From the NCBI RefSeq assembly GCF_900312745.1, contig NZ_OMPD01000014.1:2666001-2730000 (forward strand): a stretch of 64,000 nt of DNA. The letters are read 5' to 3'. The stretch's first letter is position 1, and every line of letters begins with the position of its first letter. The notes beneath the pieces were generated by a model, which was given only the letters and a program-made list of their open reading frames with translations, had not been told where the DNA came from and searched no databases. The DNA is from Aquimarina sp. AU58. GTDB taxonomy: Bacteria; Bacteroidota; Bacteroidia; Flavobacteriales; Flavobacteriaceae. A program made the translations under genes and the position numbers. Shown here piece after piece: positions 53,632 to 62,765 of the stretch.

Positions 53632-55755
53632 ATGAAAAATCTAAAATTTGTAGTACTCACAGTACTAATTCTATTTATTTCAAAAGAGGCTTTTTCTCAA
53701 AAAATTGTTGAATGTAAAGCTTCAGAAATGAATGAAAAGATGATTAACAAATCGAAGAAGGCTAAAGCAGAATATCTACAATTCGAGAATTTTACCAAAG
53801 AATTTATTTCTTCTGAAAAAGTATCAAAGTCAAGAGCAGTTACTTACATTATCCCGGTTGTATTTCACGTGTTCGGAACTGATTTTAGTGGAACAACAGT
53901 AAATCGATCAAAAATAGAGAGGGCTTTAGATGAATTAAATAAGGAGTTTCAAGGACGAAATGATGATTTTAACACAGTAGACTCTAGATTTAGATCTATT
54001 CGAGGTAAATTAGATATTGAATTTAGACTTGCCAAAAAAGACCCTAGTGGTAATGCCACTACAGGAGTAAAATTTCACGGAGCCCGAAGTGGGTTTGGAA
54101 ACGATGACACATATGATTCTCAGATAAGACAATTTGCTTGGGATAATTATAAATACATGAATGTTTATATTCAATCTGATTTATATAATGATGGAACATA
54201 TACTAACTCTGGGGTTGCCTGGTATCCTAATACCGGTATGTCAAACAATAATACTGCTAGAGTAGTATATAATGGACGTTACCTTTATGGAAATACTAAT
54301 GAAGAATTTGCAGCAGTATTAACTCATGAGTTTGGACATTGGCTAAACCTGATTCATACACATGAAGGTGGATGTAATGGAACCGACCGTGTGAGTGATA
54401 CTCCACAAGATACTCAATCTAATGGAGGTGGATGTAGTGAGACATCTGATTGTGGTAGATATATCAATTATGAAAATTACATGGGGTATAATGGAGCGTC
54501 TGGATGCTACAAAATGTACACAGAAGGACAGATAAGCAGAATGCTTGCAGCTTTACAACATTCTGCCAGAAAACCATTGTGGCAAAGATCCAACCTGATA
54601 GCTACAGGTGTAATTGACGGAGGAGGAGGGGACTTACCTGCAATACCTGTAGGGTTAAGAGAATCTAATGTTACATCTACTTCATTTACCGCATTGTGGA
54701 ATAGCGTATCTACTGCTACTTCATATGATATCCAGTTATGGATTGAAGAAAATGGAAATGCTGACGAGGGATATTGGGAAACACAAGGAAATACATCTCA
54801 GACCTCTTATGATTTTTCAAGATTTCCGGCCAATAGTACACAATGGTGGCGAGTAAGAGCGAATAATAGTGAAGGAAGTAGCTCTTATTCTGATTATAGG
54901 ACAGTAGAACTCTCAGGAGGAGGAGGAGGAGACTTACCGGCTACTCCTGCAGGATTAAGCGAATCTAATGTTACTTCTACATCATTTACTGCGCAATGGA
55001 ATAGTGTGTCTTCTGCTACTTCATACGATATTCAATTATGGATAGAAGGAAATGGAAATTCTGGATCTTGGGAAACTCAAGGGAATACATCTCGAACTTC
55101 TTATAGCTTTAGTGGTTTTCGAACAAATAGTACACAATGGTGGAGAGTAAGAGCAAATAATAGAGAGGGAAGTAGTTCTTACTCTAATTATAGAACTGTA
55201 GAACTCTCAGGAGGAGGTGGTGATACATTGCCTTTACCGACAGGTATCCGAAGTGATAACTATAGTTCTGGATTTTATATAGTATGGAATACAATATCAG
55301 AAGCGAATCAATATGAAATTCAGCTTAAAACTAATGGAACATGGACTACCGAAGGAACCTCCAATACATATTATTTTTGGGTTGGCAAAAAAGGAAACAG
55401 AACCTCATATGAATATCGATTGCGTTCTAGAAATGGATCTGCAACTAGTGATTGGAGTCGTTCTTATACAGCTAATCTGCCTTCATTTGCTACTAACAAC
55501 TTTACCGAATCAATAAAGATATTTCCTAATTCGGTACAAAGAGGTAATGATGTTTCTATTCACTATACCAATAAGACAGATAAACCTGTTTCTGTAACAA
55601 TTTATAATCTTAATGGTGTTGTTGTAAAGAACCTTAGTATGACCCTAAAAAGTAATACTATAAGATATAATACAAGTAATTTGCATAGTGGAATGTACTA
55701 TGTGAAAATAAAAGATGGAATGTTATCTCAGGTTAAGAGGTTAATTGTTCGCTAG
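53632..55755 (+). CDS. Secreted M43 (pappalysin-type) metalloprotease with FN3-like repeats and T9SS sorting domain
   Basis: A 707-residue secreted protease. Signal peptide (ending SKEAFSQ), propeptide, M43 catalytic domain with HEFGHWLNLIH (His232, Glu233, His236, His242) and a Met-turn ENYMGYNG, then two nearly identical FN3-like repeats of about 100 residues (from DLPAIPVGLRESN and DLPATPAGLSESN) joined by Gly-rich linkers, a third divergent FN3-like unit (PLPTGIRSDNYSSG) and a C-terminal T9SS type A sorting domain from SIKIFPNSVQRGN to the end. It is exported by the same system as the reprolysin-like protease. It is monocistronic. Confidence 0.93.
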   Translation: MKNLKFVVLTVLILFISKEAFSQKIVECKASEMNEKMINKSKKAKAEYLQFENFTKEFISSEKVSKSRAVTYIIPVVFHVFGTDFSGTTVNRSKIERALDELNKEFQGRNDDFNTVDSRFRSIRGKLDIEFRLAKKDPSGNATTGVKFHGARSGFGNDDTYDSQIRQFAWDNYKYMNVYIQSDLYNDGTYTNSGVAWYPNTGMSNNNTARVVYNGRYLYGNTNEEFAAVLTHEFGHWLNLIHTHEGGCNGTDRVSDTPQDTQSNGGGCSETSDCGRYINYENYMGYNGASGCYKMYTEGQISRMLAALQHSARKPLWQRSNLIATGVIDGGGGDLPAIPVGLRESNVTSTSFTALWNSVSTATSYDIQLWIEENGNADEGYWETQGNTSQTSYDFSRFPANSTQWWRVRANNSEGSSSYSDYRTVELSGGGGGDLPATPAGLSESNVTSTSFTAQWNSVSSATSYDIQLWIEGNGNSGSWETQGNTSRTSYSFSGFRTNSTQWWRVRANNREGSSSYSNYRTVELSGGGGDTLPLPTGIRSDNYSSGFYIVWNTISEANQYEIQLKTNGTWTTEGTSNTYYFWVGKKGNRTSYEYRLRSRNGSATSDWSRSYTANLPSFATNNFTESIKIFPNSVQRGNDVSIHYTNKTDKPVSVTIYNLNGVVVKNLSMTLKSNTIRYNTSNLHSGMYYVKIKDGMLSQVKRLIVR
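54631..55220 (+). repeat. Tandem FN3-like repeat, two units of about 300 and 290 bases
   Basis: Unit 1 (54631-54930) and unit 2 (54931-55220) encode nearly the same 96-100 residues, including TSTSFTALWNSVSTATSYDI versus TSTSFTAQWNSVSSATSYDI. The second lacks about four residues in one loop. The DNA has many synonymous changes, so the duplication is not very recent. Confidence 0.85.
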
Positions 55756-55833
55756 GCTATATTGACCAATTATAAATCATTAATTTAATTGATTTGTTGA
55801 GTAAGAAAGATGCTATTGATAATGCATTGATAA

Positions 55834-55871
55834 AAATAACGTTCAGGAAATATTATTTCTGGACGTTATTT
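55834..55871 (+). terminator. Hairpin after the M43 protease
   Basis: AAATAACGTTCAGGAAAT paired with ATTTCTGGACGTTATTT, one bulge and one G-T pair, 79 bases after the stop. Confidence 0.6.
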
Positions 55872-55965
55872 ATTTACCGTCTATAAAATAAATACCATTA
55901 TACTAGCTTTAAAAACTTAGAAAATAAAGATTGTGACTGTGAAGATTAATTAACAGTATTAAAAG

Positions 55966-55996
55966 ACCGAAGTGGATTTATCACTTCGGTTTTTTT
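55966..55996. terminator. Bidirectional terminator before the NlpC/P60 gene
   Basis: ACCGAAGTG/CACTTCGGT, 7-base loop, then six T on the plus strand and TCTTTT on the minus strand. It serves the NlpC/P60 gene ending at 56000. Confidence 0.85.
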
Positions 55997-55999
55997 AAA

Positions 56000-56749
56000 C
56001 TAGATAATACGTTTGATTACTCTTAATTTATGAGTGTGTGTGCGTTTCTCGGCATTATAAATCCCGGTGTGATCGATACGATCTACACGTACTTTACCAT
56101 GCGCATGAATGATGTAGTTGTCTTTCATCATAATACCTACATGGGTAATTGCACCTTCTTCATTATCAAAAAATGCCAGATCTCCGGGTTCACTTTCTTC
56201 AATAAAACTTAGTGGATCTCCTTGTGTTGCTTGTTGAGACGCGTCTCGTAATAATTTATACCCATTAAGTTTATATACCATTTGAGAAAACCCACTACAA
56301 TCAATACCAAAATTTGTTTTTCCGCCCCATAGGTACGGTGCATTAAGAAATAGAAAAGCGGTATTTACGATATTATCTTTAGGTTGTTTTTCTGTAATTC
56401 GGGCCCCTTCATAGTGATGCTTAAAAAAGTCTAATGCTTTCAAAGAAGATCCAAGAGGAATAGGCATTAGTTGGTTCTCATCACAGCTTACAAATTCGAC
56501 CATATCTCCCACCATGCAAAGCGGTTTTTTATCGAAATTAGTATATTCTTCTTCGGTGATTTCTACATATTGTTTGTTATCAATCCAGCCTTCATAACGA
56601 TCAAAAGCCAATCGAATTTTACTCCATTTTTTACGTTTTTCTAACACTTTAAAATGTTCACCATATAATACTTGGGAAACCATTTCACTAGGGTCTTGAG
56701 GTTCAAAACGTAACGGGACAATACTTAAATTACAAATACCGTATTGCAT
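56000..56749 (-). CDS. NlpC/P60 (C40) peptidoglycan endopeptidase with SH3-like N-terminus
   Basis: A 249-residue cysteine peptidase. Catalytic Cys is in FGIDCSGFSQMVY (Cys151), His in AITHVGIM (His203) and the third residue in YIIHAHGKV (His215 or 217). The first 70 residues are SH3-like. It matches the YkfC/dipeptidyl-peptidase VI class that cuts D-Glu-diamino-acid bonds in recycled muropeptides. No signal peptide is visible, consistent with a cytoplasmic recycling enzyme. Confidence 0.9.
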   Translation of the reverse strand: MQYGICNLSIVPLRFEPQDPSEMVSQVLYGEHFKVLEKRKKWSKIRLAFDRYEGWIDNKQYVEITEEEYTNFDKKPLCMVGDMVEFVSCDENQLMPIPLGSSLKALDFFKHHYEGARITEKQPKDNIVNTAFLFLNAPYLWGGKTNFGIDCSGFSQMVYKLNGYKLLRDASQQATQGDPLSFIEESEPGDLAFFDNEEGAITHVGIMMKDNYIIHAHGKVRVDRIDHTGIYNAEKRTHTHKLRVIKRII

Positions 56750-56808
56750 GAATTTTTTATAGGAAAAAGACGAATAAACGTCAGATTATTAAATGATTAG
56801 ATTGAAAT

Positions 56809-56863
56809 TTAGAAAATCGAAGTTAAGGACCGAAAACTATTCCCTTTAACTTCGATTTTCTAA
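56809..56863 (-). terminator. Long perfect hairpin after the thiolase
   Basis: TTAGAAAATCGAAGTTAA and its complement: an 18-base perfect stem with a 19-base loop, 8 bases past the thiolase stop. The T-tract that follows is weak (ATTTC). Confidence 0.65.
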
Positions 56864-56870
56864 TGTACAA

Positions 56871-58049
56871 CTATACTCTTTCGATTACCATGGCCGATGC
56901 ACCACCACCACCATTACAGATAGCTGCAGCACCGATCTTGGCGTTGTTTTGTTCTAATACGTTAATTAAGGTAATTAATATTCTTACACCAGAGCATCCT
57001 AGTGGATGTCCTAGAGAAACAGCACCACCATTTACATTGGTATTGGTGTCATTAAGTCCCAGAATTTTTTGATTTGCTAGTCCAACAACAGAGAAAGCTT
57101 CGTTAAATTCAAAGAAATCTACATCATCAAGAGAGATTCCTGCTTTTTCTATTGCTTTTGGTAATGCTTTTGCTGGTGCAGTAGTAAACCATTTCGGCTC
57201 TTGCGCAGCATCTGCATAACTTTTTATTCTTACAAGAGGCTCTAACCCCAGTTCTTGAGCTTTTTCGGCGCTCATAACAACAACAGCTCCTGCACCGTCA
57301 TTAATTGTAGAAGCATTTGCAGCAGTAACTGTTCCTTCTTTAGAAAAAGCAGGGCGTAAAGCAGGTATTTTTTCCATTTTTACGTTTTTATACTCTTCGT
57401 CTTCTATAATCATAATAGGCTCTCCACGACGTTGTGGTACTGCTACAGGTACTACTTCATTATTAAATTTACCATCTGCCCAAGCTTTTGCAGAACGCTC
57501 GTAAGATTGGATAGCAAAGGCATCCTGATCTTCTCTGCTAAAATTATGTTCTGTAGCACAAAGATCTGCACAAACTCCCATTGCATTATGGTCATAAGCA
57601 TCTACTAATCCATCTTTTTGCATACCATCATCCATAGTCTGAGGTCCAAATTTATGCCCTGCTCTTAATCGCACATAATGAGGTATTAAACTCATATTTT
57701 CCATCCCTCCGGCAACTACAATATCTGCATCACCCAAAGCAATGGTTTGTGCAGCATGCATAACAGCTTTCATACCACTCGAACATACTTTATTTACTGT
57801 CGTACAAGGAACAGTATCGTTGATACCAGCTCCTAATGCAGCTTGCCTGGCAGGAGCTTGCCCATTTCCGGCCTGAACAGCATTACCCATATATACCTCC
57901 TGAACTAGTGAAGGATCCAGGTTTATTTTATCTAATGCACCTTTGATTGCAGTAGCTCCTAATTGGGTAGCCGGAACAGTAGATAAACTTCCCATAAAAC
58001 TTCCTATTGGTGTACGTACTGCAGATACGATTACTACTTCTTTACTCAT
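56871..58049 (-). CDS. Acetyl-CoA C-acyltransferase (thiolase)
   Basis: A 392-residue thiolase. Catalytic residues: Cys89 in NKVCSSGMKA, His348 in SLGHPLGCSG and Cys378 in AAICNGGGGASAM. It condenses or cleaves acyl-CoA; the length and the GGMENMSLIPHY block fit acetyl-CoA acetyltransferase, but a beta-oxidation role cannot be excluded. It is monocistronic. Confidence 0.94.
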   Translation of the reverse strand: MSKEVVIVSAVRTPIGSFMGSLSTVPATQLGATAIKGALDKINLDPSLVQEVYMGNAVQAGNGQAPARQAALGAGINDTVPCTTVNKVCSSGMKAVMHAAQTIALGDADIVVAGGMENMSLIPHYVRLRAGHKFGPQTMDDGMQKDGLVDAYDHNAMGVCADLCATEHNFSREDQDAFAIQSYERSAKAWADGKFNNEVVPVAVPQRRGEPIMIIEDEEYKNVKMEKIPALRPAFSKEGTVTAANASTINDGAGAVVVMSAEKAQELGLEPLVRIKSYADAAQEPKWFTTAPAKALPKAIEKAGISLDDVDFFEFNEAFSVVGLANQKILGLNDTNTNVNGGAVSLGHPLGCSGVRILITLINVLEQNNAKIGAAAICNGGGGASAMVIERV

Positions 58050-58286
58050 TATTTATGTTTTAAAAATGTGTGTATTGTTTTTTGCGAATTTAGTGATTTT
58101 TAAAGGATATGCATAGTGAAGTTACTAACAAGAGTTATAATGGGGTACTGACTTATTTTTTATGCTATATTGAGTGATGATTTCGAATTACAAAACGATT
58201 CTATTGCTACCAGGTTTATAAGTGATTTCACTGTTTTCAGGGGGAGGTATAACTTTTTTAGAGCATATTTTTGCATAAAAAAAGTA

Positions 58287-60149
58287 ATGGAAAATCTAAA
58301 ATATATTTTTGCTTTGTTTATGAGTATTCTAACTATAGCATGCTCTAATGATGATGATATTGTAGCAACTATAATTACAGTAAAAGATTTTGAAACAGTT
58401 ATAAAAGAGAATCCGGTTGTTGATCAAGAATTGGGTATTATAGAGGCGAATACCAATCTAGGAACATTAGATTACAGTATTAAATCAGAAGATCCTACAG
58501 GTGCTTTTGCTATTGATAGTAAAACAGGAAAACTAACTGTAAAAGATGCTACCCTGTTTGATTATGAAATGAACCCTAAACTTACAGCTATAGTGTTGAT
58601 TAAGAGTGGAGGAGAAAGTAGAGAAGCAAAGGTAACAGTTGATCTAATTAATATTGTTAAAGCAACCATAACAACAAAAGATTTTGAAACTACTATAGAC
58701 GAGAACCCAGATCAAGGAAAAGAACTGGGTACTATAGAAGCAACTACAGATGAAGGAGAATTAACATATACTATCAAAACTGAAGAACCCACAGGCGCTT
58801 TTGCTATTGATAATAAAACAGGAAAACTAACTGTAAAAGAAGCTACTCTTTTTGATTATGAAACCAGAGATCAACTTACGGCTATAGTGTTGATTAAGAG
58901 TGGAGAAGAAAGTGAAGAGGCAAAAATAACTGTATATCTTAATGATATTAATGGTGTTGCAACTATTACTGTGAAAAATCTGGAAGTTACCATTAATGAG
59001 AATCCTAATGAACAGGAATATCTGGGGTTTATTGAAGCAACCACCGATCAAGGAGAACTAACTTATATATTGAAAAATGAGAATCCCGAAGGGGCATTCA
59101 TGCTAGAAAAAGATAACGGAACAGAAGGAGTAACAGGAGTTCATATACAGGTAAAAGATGCTGCTTTGTTTGATTATGAAGCTAGAAATCAACTTACCGC
59201 TACAGTACTGGTAATAAATGGTGAAACAAGTAAAGAAGCAACGATCAAAATAAACCTGAACGATATAGCTGGAGATATTAGTTTTGTTGACCCCAATTTT
59301 GAAAAGGCTCTATTAGAACATACCGATCCTATAATTGACACTAATGGTGATGGACAAATAACCGAAGATGAAGCCAAAGTTGTTACAGCGTTAGATGTAA
59401 AACTAAAAAGTATTATTGATCTTTCTGGAATTGAATATTTTACAGCATTGACTACACTAGATTGTAGCACAAATAATAATTTGACTACTCTAGATTTAAG
59501 TAAAAATATAGCATTGACGGAACTGGATTGTAGTAGTAACGACATAACTACCTTAGATGTAAGCAAAAACATTGAATTAACTAAACTAAATTGTAATGGC
59601 AATAATCTAACCTCTATTGATGTGAGTAAAAATATAAAACTAAATTTTTTGAATACTTCTCAAAACCCATTAATAGATTTGGATATAAGTAAAAACATAG
59701 TATTAGAAACGTTAGGTTATGGCGATGAAAATAGCTCATTAACTACTTTAGATATAAGTAAAAATACAAAGTTGTCTACTTTATTTATTGGATATACCGA
59801 CTTAACCTCTATAGATTTGAGCAATAATACCGAACTAACTAGACTAGCTTTTCTTTTTAGTAATATGACAACTCTGGATTTAAGTAATAATACAGCGCTA
59901 ACTCACCTGGATTTTCTAGGAAGTACTATAAACACCTTAGATCTAAGTAATAATGTTGCATTGACTAATCTAGCCTGTAATGGTGCCAACCTATCCTCTC
60001 TAAATTTGAAGAATGGTAACAATGCGAATTTAACAGCTAGTTTTCGCAATAACCCCTCTCTTACATGTGTAGAGGTTGATGATCCTACTGCAAACTATAA
60101 TTGGTCTAAAGATGATACAGCAGTATATTCTAGTAATTGTTCTTTGTAA
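58287..60149 (+). CDS. Cadherin-like and leucine-rich-repeat surface lipoprotein
   Basis: A 620-residue protein with a lipobox (ILTIACSNDDD). Residues about 20-330 hold three cadherin-like repeats of 95-105 residues, each with ENP, PTGAFAID and LFDYE blocks. A short DTNGDGQITEDEA calcium-binding/dockerin-like loop follows. The last 220 residues are BspA-like or TtLRR-type repeats (about 21-residue units such as LTTLDLSKNIALTELDCSS, varying between KN and NN). The start is ATG 58287; a longer frame from 58170 adds 39 residues with no homology. It is likely an exposed adhesion or sugar-binding protein, by composition only. Confidence 0.85.
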   Translation: MENLKYIFALFMSILTIACSNDDDIVATIITVKDFETVIKENPVVDQELGIIEANTNLGTLDYSIKSEDPTGAFAIDSKTGKLTVKDATLFDYEMNPKLTAIVLIKSGGESREAKVTVDLINIVKATITTKDFETTIDENPDQGKELGTIEATTDEGELTYTIKTEEPTGAFAIDNKTGKLTVKEATLFDYETRDQLTAIVLIKSGEESEEAKITVYLNDINGVATITVKNLEVTINENPNEQEYLGFIEATTDQGELTYILKNENPEGAFMLEKDNGTEGVTGVHIQVKDAALFDYEARNQLTATVLVINGETSKEATIKINLNDIAGDISFVDPNFEKALLEHTDPIIDTNGDGQITEDEAKVVTALDVKLKSIIDLSGIEYFTALTTLDCSTNNNLTTLDLSKNIALTELDCSSNDITTLDVSKNIELTKLNCNGNNLTSIDVSKNIKLNFLNTSQNPLIDLDISKNIVLETLGYGDENSSLTTLDISKNTKLSTLFIGYTDLTSIDLSNNTELTRLAFLFSNMTTLDLSNNTALTHLDFLGSTINTLDLSNNVALTNLACNGANLSSLNLKNGNNANLTASFRNNPSLTCVEVDDPTANYNWSKDDTAVYSSNCSL

Positions 60150-60174
60150 GTATAATGTAAACATCATATTAAAA

Positions 60175-60207
60175 CAAAAAACGATGATCCCAGATCATCG
60201 TTTTTTG
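60175..60207 (+). terminator. Intrinsic terminator of the LRR lipoprotein
   Basis: A 15-base perfect stem, CAAAAAACGATGATC with its complement, a 3-base loop and a T-run, 26 bases after the stop. Confidence 0.92.
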
Positions 60208-60315
60208 CTTTATATCTTAATATCTTTCGGGTTATAATTATAATCACATCAAAGAACTCGTTTTAACCATTTCATATAAATATCACTGAAGAAGATAAAT
60301 TTTGAAGAAAAAAGG

Positions 60316-60353
60316 ATTACTCAAGATAAGTTCTTTTAGTATTTTTGAGTAAT
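60316..60353 (+). promoter_or_regulatory. Inverted repeat around a -7 box, pgpH upstream
   Basis: ATTACTCAA (60316-60324) and TTGAGTAAT (60345-60353) are perfect 9-base arms 20 bases apart. TATTTTTG, a full -7 match, lies at 60340-60347 across the second arm. No TTG -33 element. The ATG follows at 60363. Confidence 0.45.
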
Positions 60354-60362
60354 TTCTAAAAT

Positions 60363-62408
60363 ATGAAAAGTTTTTTGAACAAATTATATAAAAGACAATC
60401 CTCTATATATAGGATTTTTCTTTTTATATGCACCACAGCACTCATTGTATATTTATTTCCTAAAGGAGGGATATTTAAATATGAATTTACAAAAGGTAAA
60501 CCCTGGCAATATGAAAATTTATACGCTCCTTTTGATTTTGCAATTGCAAAAACCGAAGCAGAAATAGAGGAAGAGAAAAAGCGAATTAATGATAATGTAA
60601 TTCCTTATTTTGAGTACGACACTATAATTGCTAATTCTGCTAAAGAATCTTATAATACTGCATTTTCTAATTACTTAAAATCACTTGATCAAAGCAGTAG
60701 TAGGGATGAAGCAAAGCTTTTTGGTAGAATATTGTTAAATGATATATATAGACATGGAGTGCTGCAAGAAAAATACTCTTATGACAGTGACAGACAAATT
60801 TTTTTAAATAAAGGAAATACTGCAGAAGCAATAACATATGGTCAAATTCTAACCTCTGATGTCTTAACTAAAACTATTAATTCCCGTATCGATAAAAGTG
60901 AATATACGAAGTTTAAAAGCGATTACGTTGCCTTGTTTTATGATTTAATAAAACCAAATGTTAGGCTAAACAAAAGGCTAACAGAGAGTACTTTGGAAAT
61001 TGAATTAGAAAAGGTCCTAACTACTAGAGGAGGAGTATCCAGGGGGAGTAGGATTATAGCCAAAGGAGAGGTAGTAGAAGGAGATAAATTACAAATATTA
61101 AATTCGTTAAAAGCAGAATATGAATCCCAGGTATGGAGCGATAAAAACTTCTATTGGATCGTATTAGGGTATTGTTTGTTGGTTTCATTAGCACTTATGA
61201 TGCTCCTTTTGTTTATAAAAAAATATAGAGCAGATATATATGAAAACAATACTCAAGTAACTTTTATTTTCTTTAATGTTCTTTTTCTGGTATTGATAAC
61301 TACCTTAGTAGTTAAATACCGATCAGATTATATCTATGTTGTTCCTCTATGTATTCTTCCTTTGGTTCTTAAAGCATTTTTTGATTCGAGATTGGGGTTG
61401 TTTACTCATGTAATTACAGTGCTTATATTAGGGTTTGTTGTTCCTAATAGTTACGAGTATACTTTTTTGCAGATTATTGCAGGAATTGTAACGATATTAA
61501 CAATTTCAGAATCTTTTAAGAGGGCTAATTTGTTTATTTCTGTAGGCCAAATCACATTAATTTATATCCTGGCATATATTGCATTTCATATTATTCATGA
61601 AGGAAGTATAAGTAATATCGACTGGGTAACAGTTGGGTTGTTTGTGATAAGTGGATTTGCAACTCTTATAGTACACCCTTTAATCTATGCTTATGAAAAG
61701 GTTTTTGGATTAATTTCTGATGTTTCATTATTAGAACTTAGTGATACAAATTCGGTTTTACTTAAGGAATTATCTAATAAAGCACCAGGAACATTTCATC
61801 ATTCTCTTAATGTGGCTAATATTGCAGAGGCTGCTGCTAATGAAATCGGGGCTAATGCAATGCTGGTAAGAGTAGGAGCATTGTATCACGATATTGGTAA
61901 GATGGCAAACCCTACATATTTTACCGAAAATCAATCTACTTCTGGTAATGCACATGATATATTATCCCCAAAAGAGAGTGCAAAAATTATTATTGACCAT
62001 GTGATAAGAGGTATAGAGATTGCCAAAAAAAATAACTTACCTGATCGTGTTATCGATTTTATTAGAACTCACCATGGAACTAGCACCGTTTACTATTTTT
62101 ATAGCAAAGAAAAAGAAGCGAATGAAAATGTAAATATTGAAGATTTCAGGTATCCCGGACCAAGACCTTTCTCTAAAGAAACTGCCATTTTGATGATGAG
62201 TGATAGTGTAGAAGCTGCTTCAAAAAGTCTTAAAAACCCTACAAGTAGTTTAATCGATTCTTTTGTAGAAAAAATAGTAAGCAAACAAATGGAAGATAAC
62301 CAGTTTCTCAATGCCAATATTACTTTTAAAGAAATCCAACAGATCAAAAAAGTCTTTAAACGTAAACTAACCAATATTTACCACCTTAGGATAGAGTATC
62401 CAGAGTAA
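60363..62408 (+). CDS. PgpH/YqfF-type 7TM-HD phosphohydrolase
   Basis: A 681-residue membrane protein: one N-terminal helix, an extracytoplasmic 7TMR-HDED domain (about 45-250), seven helices (about 265-450), then a cytoplasmic HD domain with ELSNKAPGTFHHSLNVANIAE and GALYHDIGKM (His509, Asp510), DHVIRGIEIAK and FIRTHHGT. PgpH enzymes hydrolyse cyclic di-AMP, and the HD residues are complete here. The closing TFKEIQQIKKVFKRKLTNIYH is typical. It is monocistronic. Confidence 0.9.
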   Translation: MKSFLNKLYKRQSSIYRIFLFICTTALIVYLFPKGGIFKYEFTKGKPWQYENLYAPFDFAIAKTEAEIEEEKKRINDNVIPYFEYDTIIANSAKESYNTAFSNYLKSLDQSSSRDEAKLFGRILLNDIYRHGVLQEKYSYDSDRQIFLNKGNTAEAITYGQILTSDVLTKTINSRIDKSEYTKFKSDYVALFYDLIKPNVRLNKRLTESTLEIELEKVLTTRGGVSRGSRIIAKGEVVEGDKLQILNSLKAEYESQVWSDKNFYWIVLGYCLLVSLALMMLLLFIKKYRADIYENNTQVTFIFFNVLFLVLITTLVVKYRSDYIYVVPLCILPLVLKAFFDSRLGLFTHVITVLILGFVVPNSYEYTFLQIIAGIVTILTISESFKRANLFISVGQITLIYILAYIAFHIIHEGSISNIDWVTVGLFVISGFATLIVHPLIYAYEKVFGLISDVSLLELSDTNSVLLKELSNKAPGTFHHSLNVANIAEAAANEIGANAMLVRVGALYHDIGKMANPTYFTENQSTSGNAHDILSPKESAKIIIDHVIRGIEIAKKNNLPDRVIDFIRTHHGTSTVYYFYSKEKEANENVNIEDFRYPGPRPFSKETAILMMSDSVEAASKSLKNPTSSLIDSFVEKIVSKQMEDNQFLNANITFKEIQQIKKVFKRKLTNIYHLRIEYPE

Positions 62409-62465
62409 TCATTAGATATGAATATTGATTATGTATGTAGTGATTACTGAAGTTTCACTCTTCAA

Positions 62466-62747
62466 TTACTCAGTCTTCTTTAGGTATTTTTGATCCATCC
62501 AAAAAGTTCCAAAAGGGATAATAGAGCAAACTAAAACAATCATAAGTGTTTTGGTGTTCCATTGTTTTTCTGGTTTCACAAGAAATGCAAATACAATATA
62601 AATTAGAAAAAGAAACCCATGAGCCATTCCTATTATTTTATTAGGCTCCGGAGATTCGAAAATATATTTTAAAGGCATGGTTACAAAGAGAATGAGTAGG
62701 TATGAAATACCCTCAAGATAGCTAATTAGTCTAAAGCTTGAAATCAT
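62466..62747 (-). CDS. DUF3817 membrane protein
   Basis: A 93-residue protein with three hydrophobic helices, RLISYLEGISYLLILFVTMP, then AHGFLFLIYIVFAFL and LMIVLVCSIIPFGTFWMD. This is the DUF3817 (YdzA-like) pattern; function unknown. It follows the mechanosensitive-channel gene by 18 bases on the same strand. Confidence 0.88.
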   Translation of the reverse strand: MISSFRLISYLEGISYLLILFVTMPLKYIFESPEPNKIIGMAHGFLFLIYIVFAFLVKPEKQWNTKTLMIVLVCSIIPFGTFWMDQKYLKKTE

Positions 62748-62765
62748 AAAATTATTGGTGTTACG

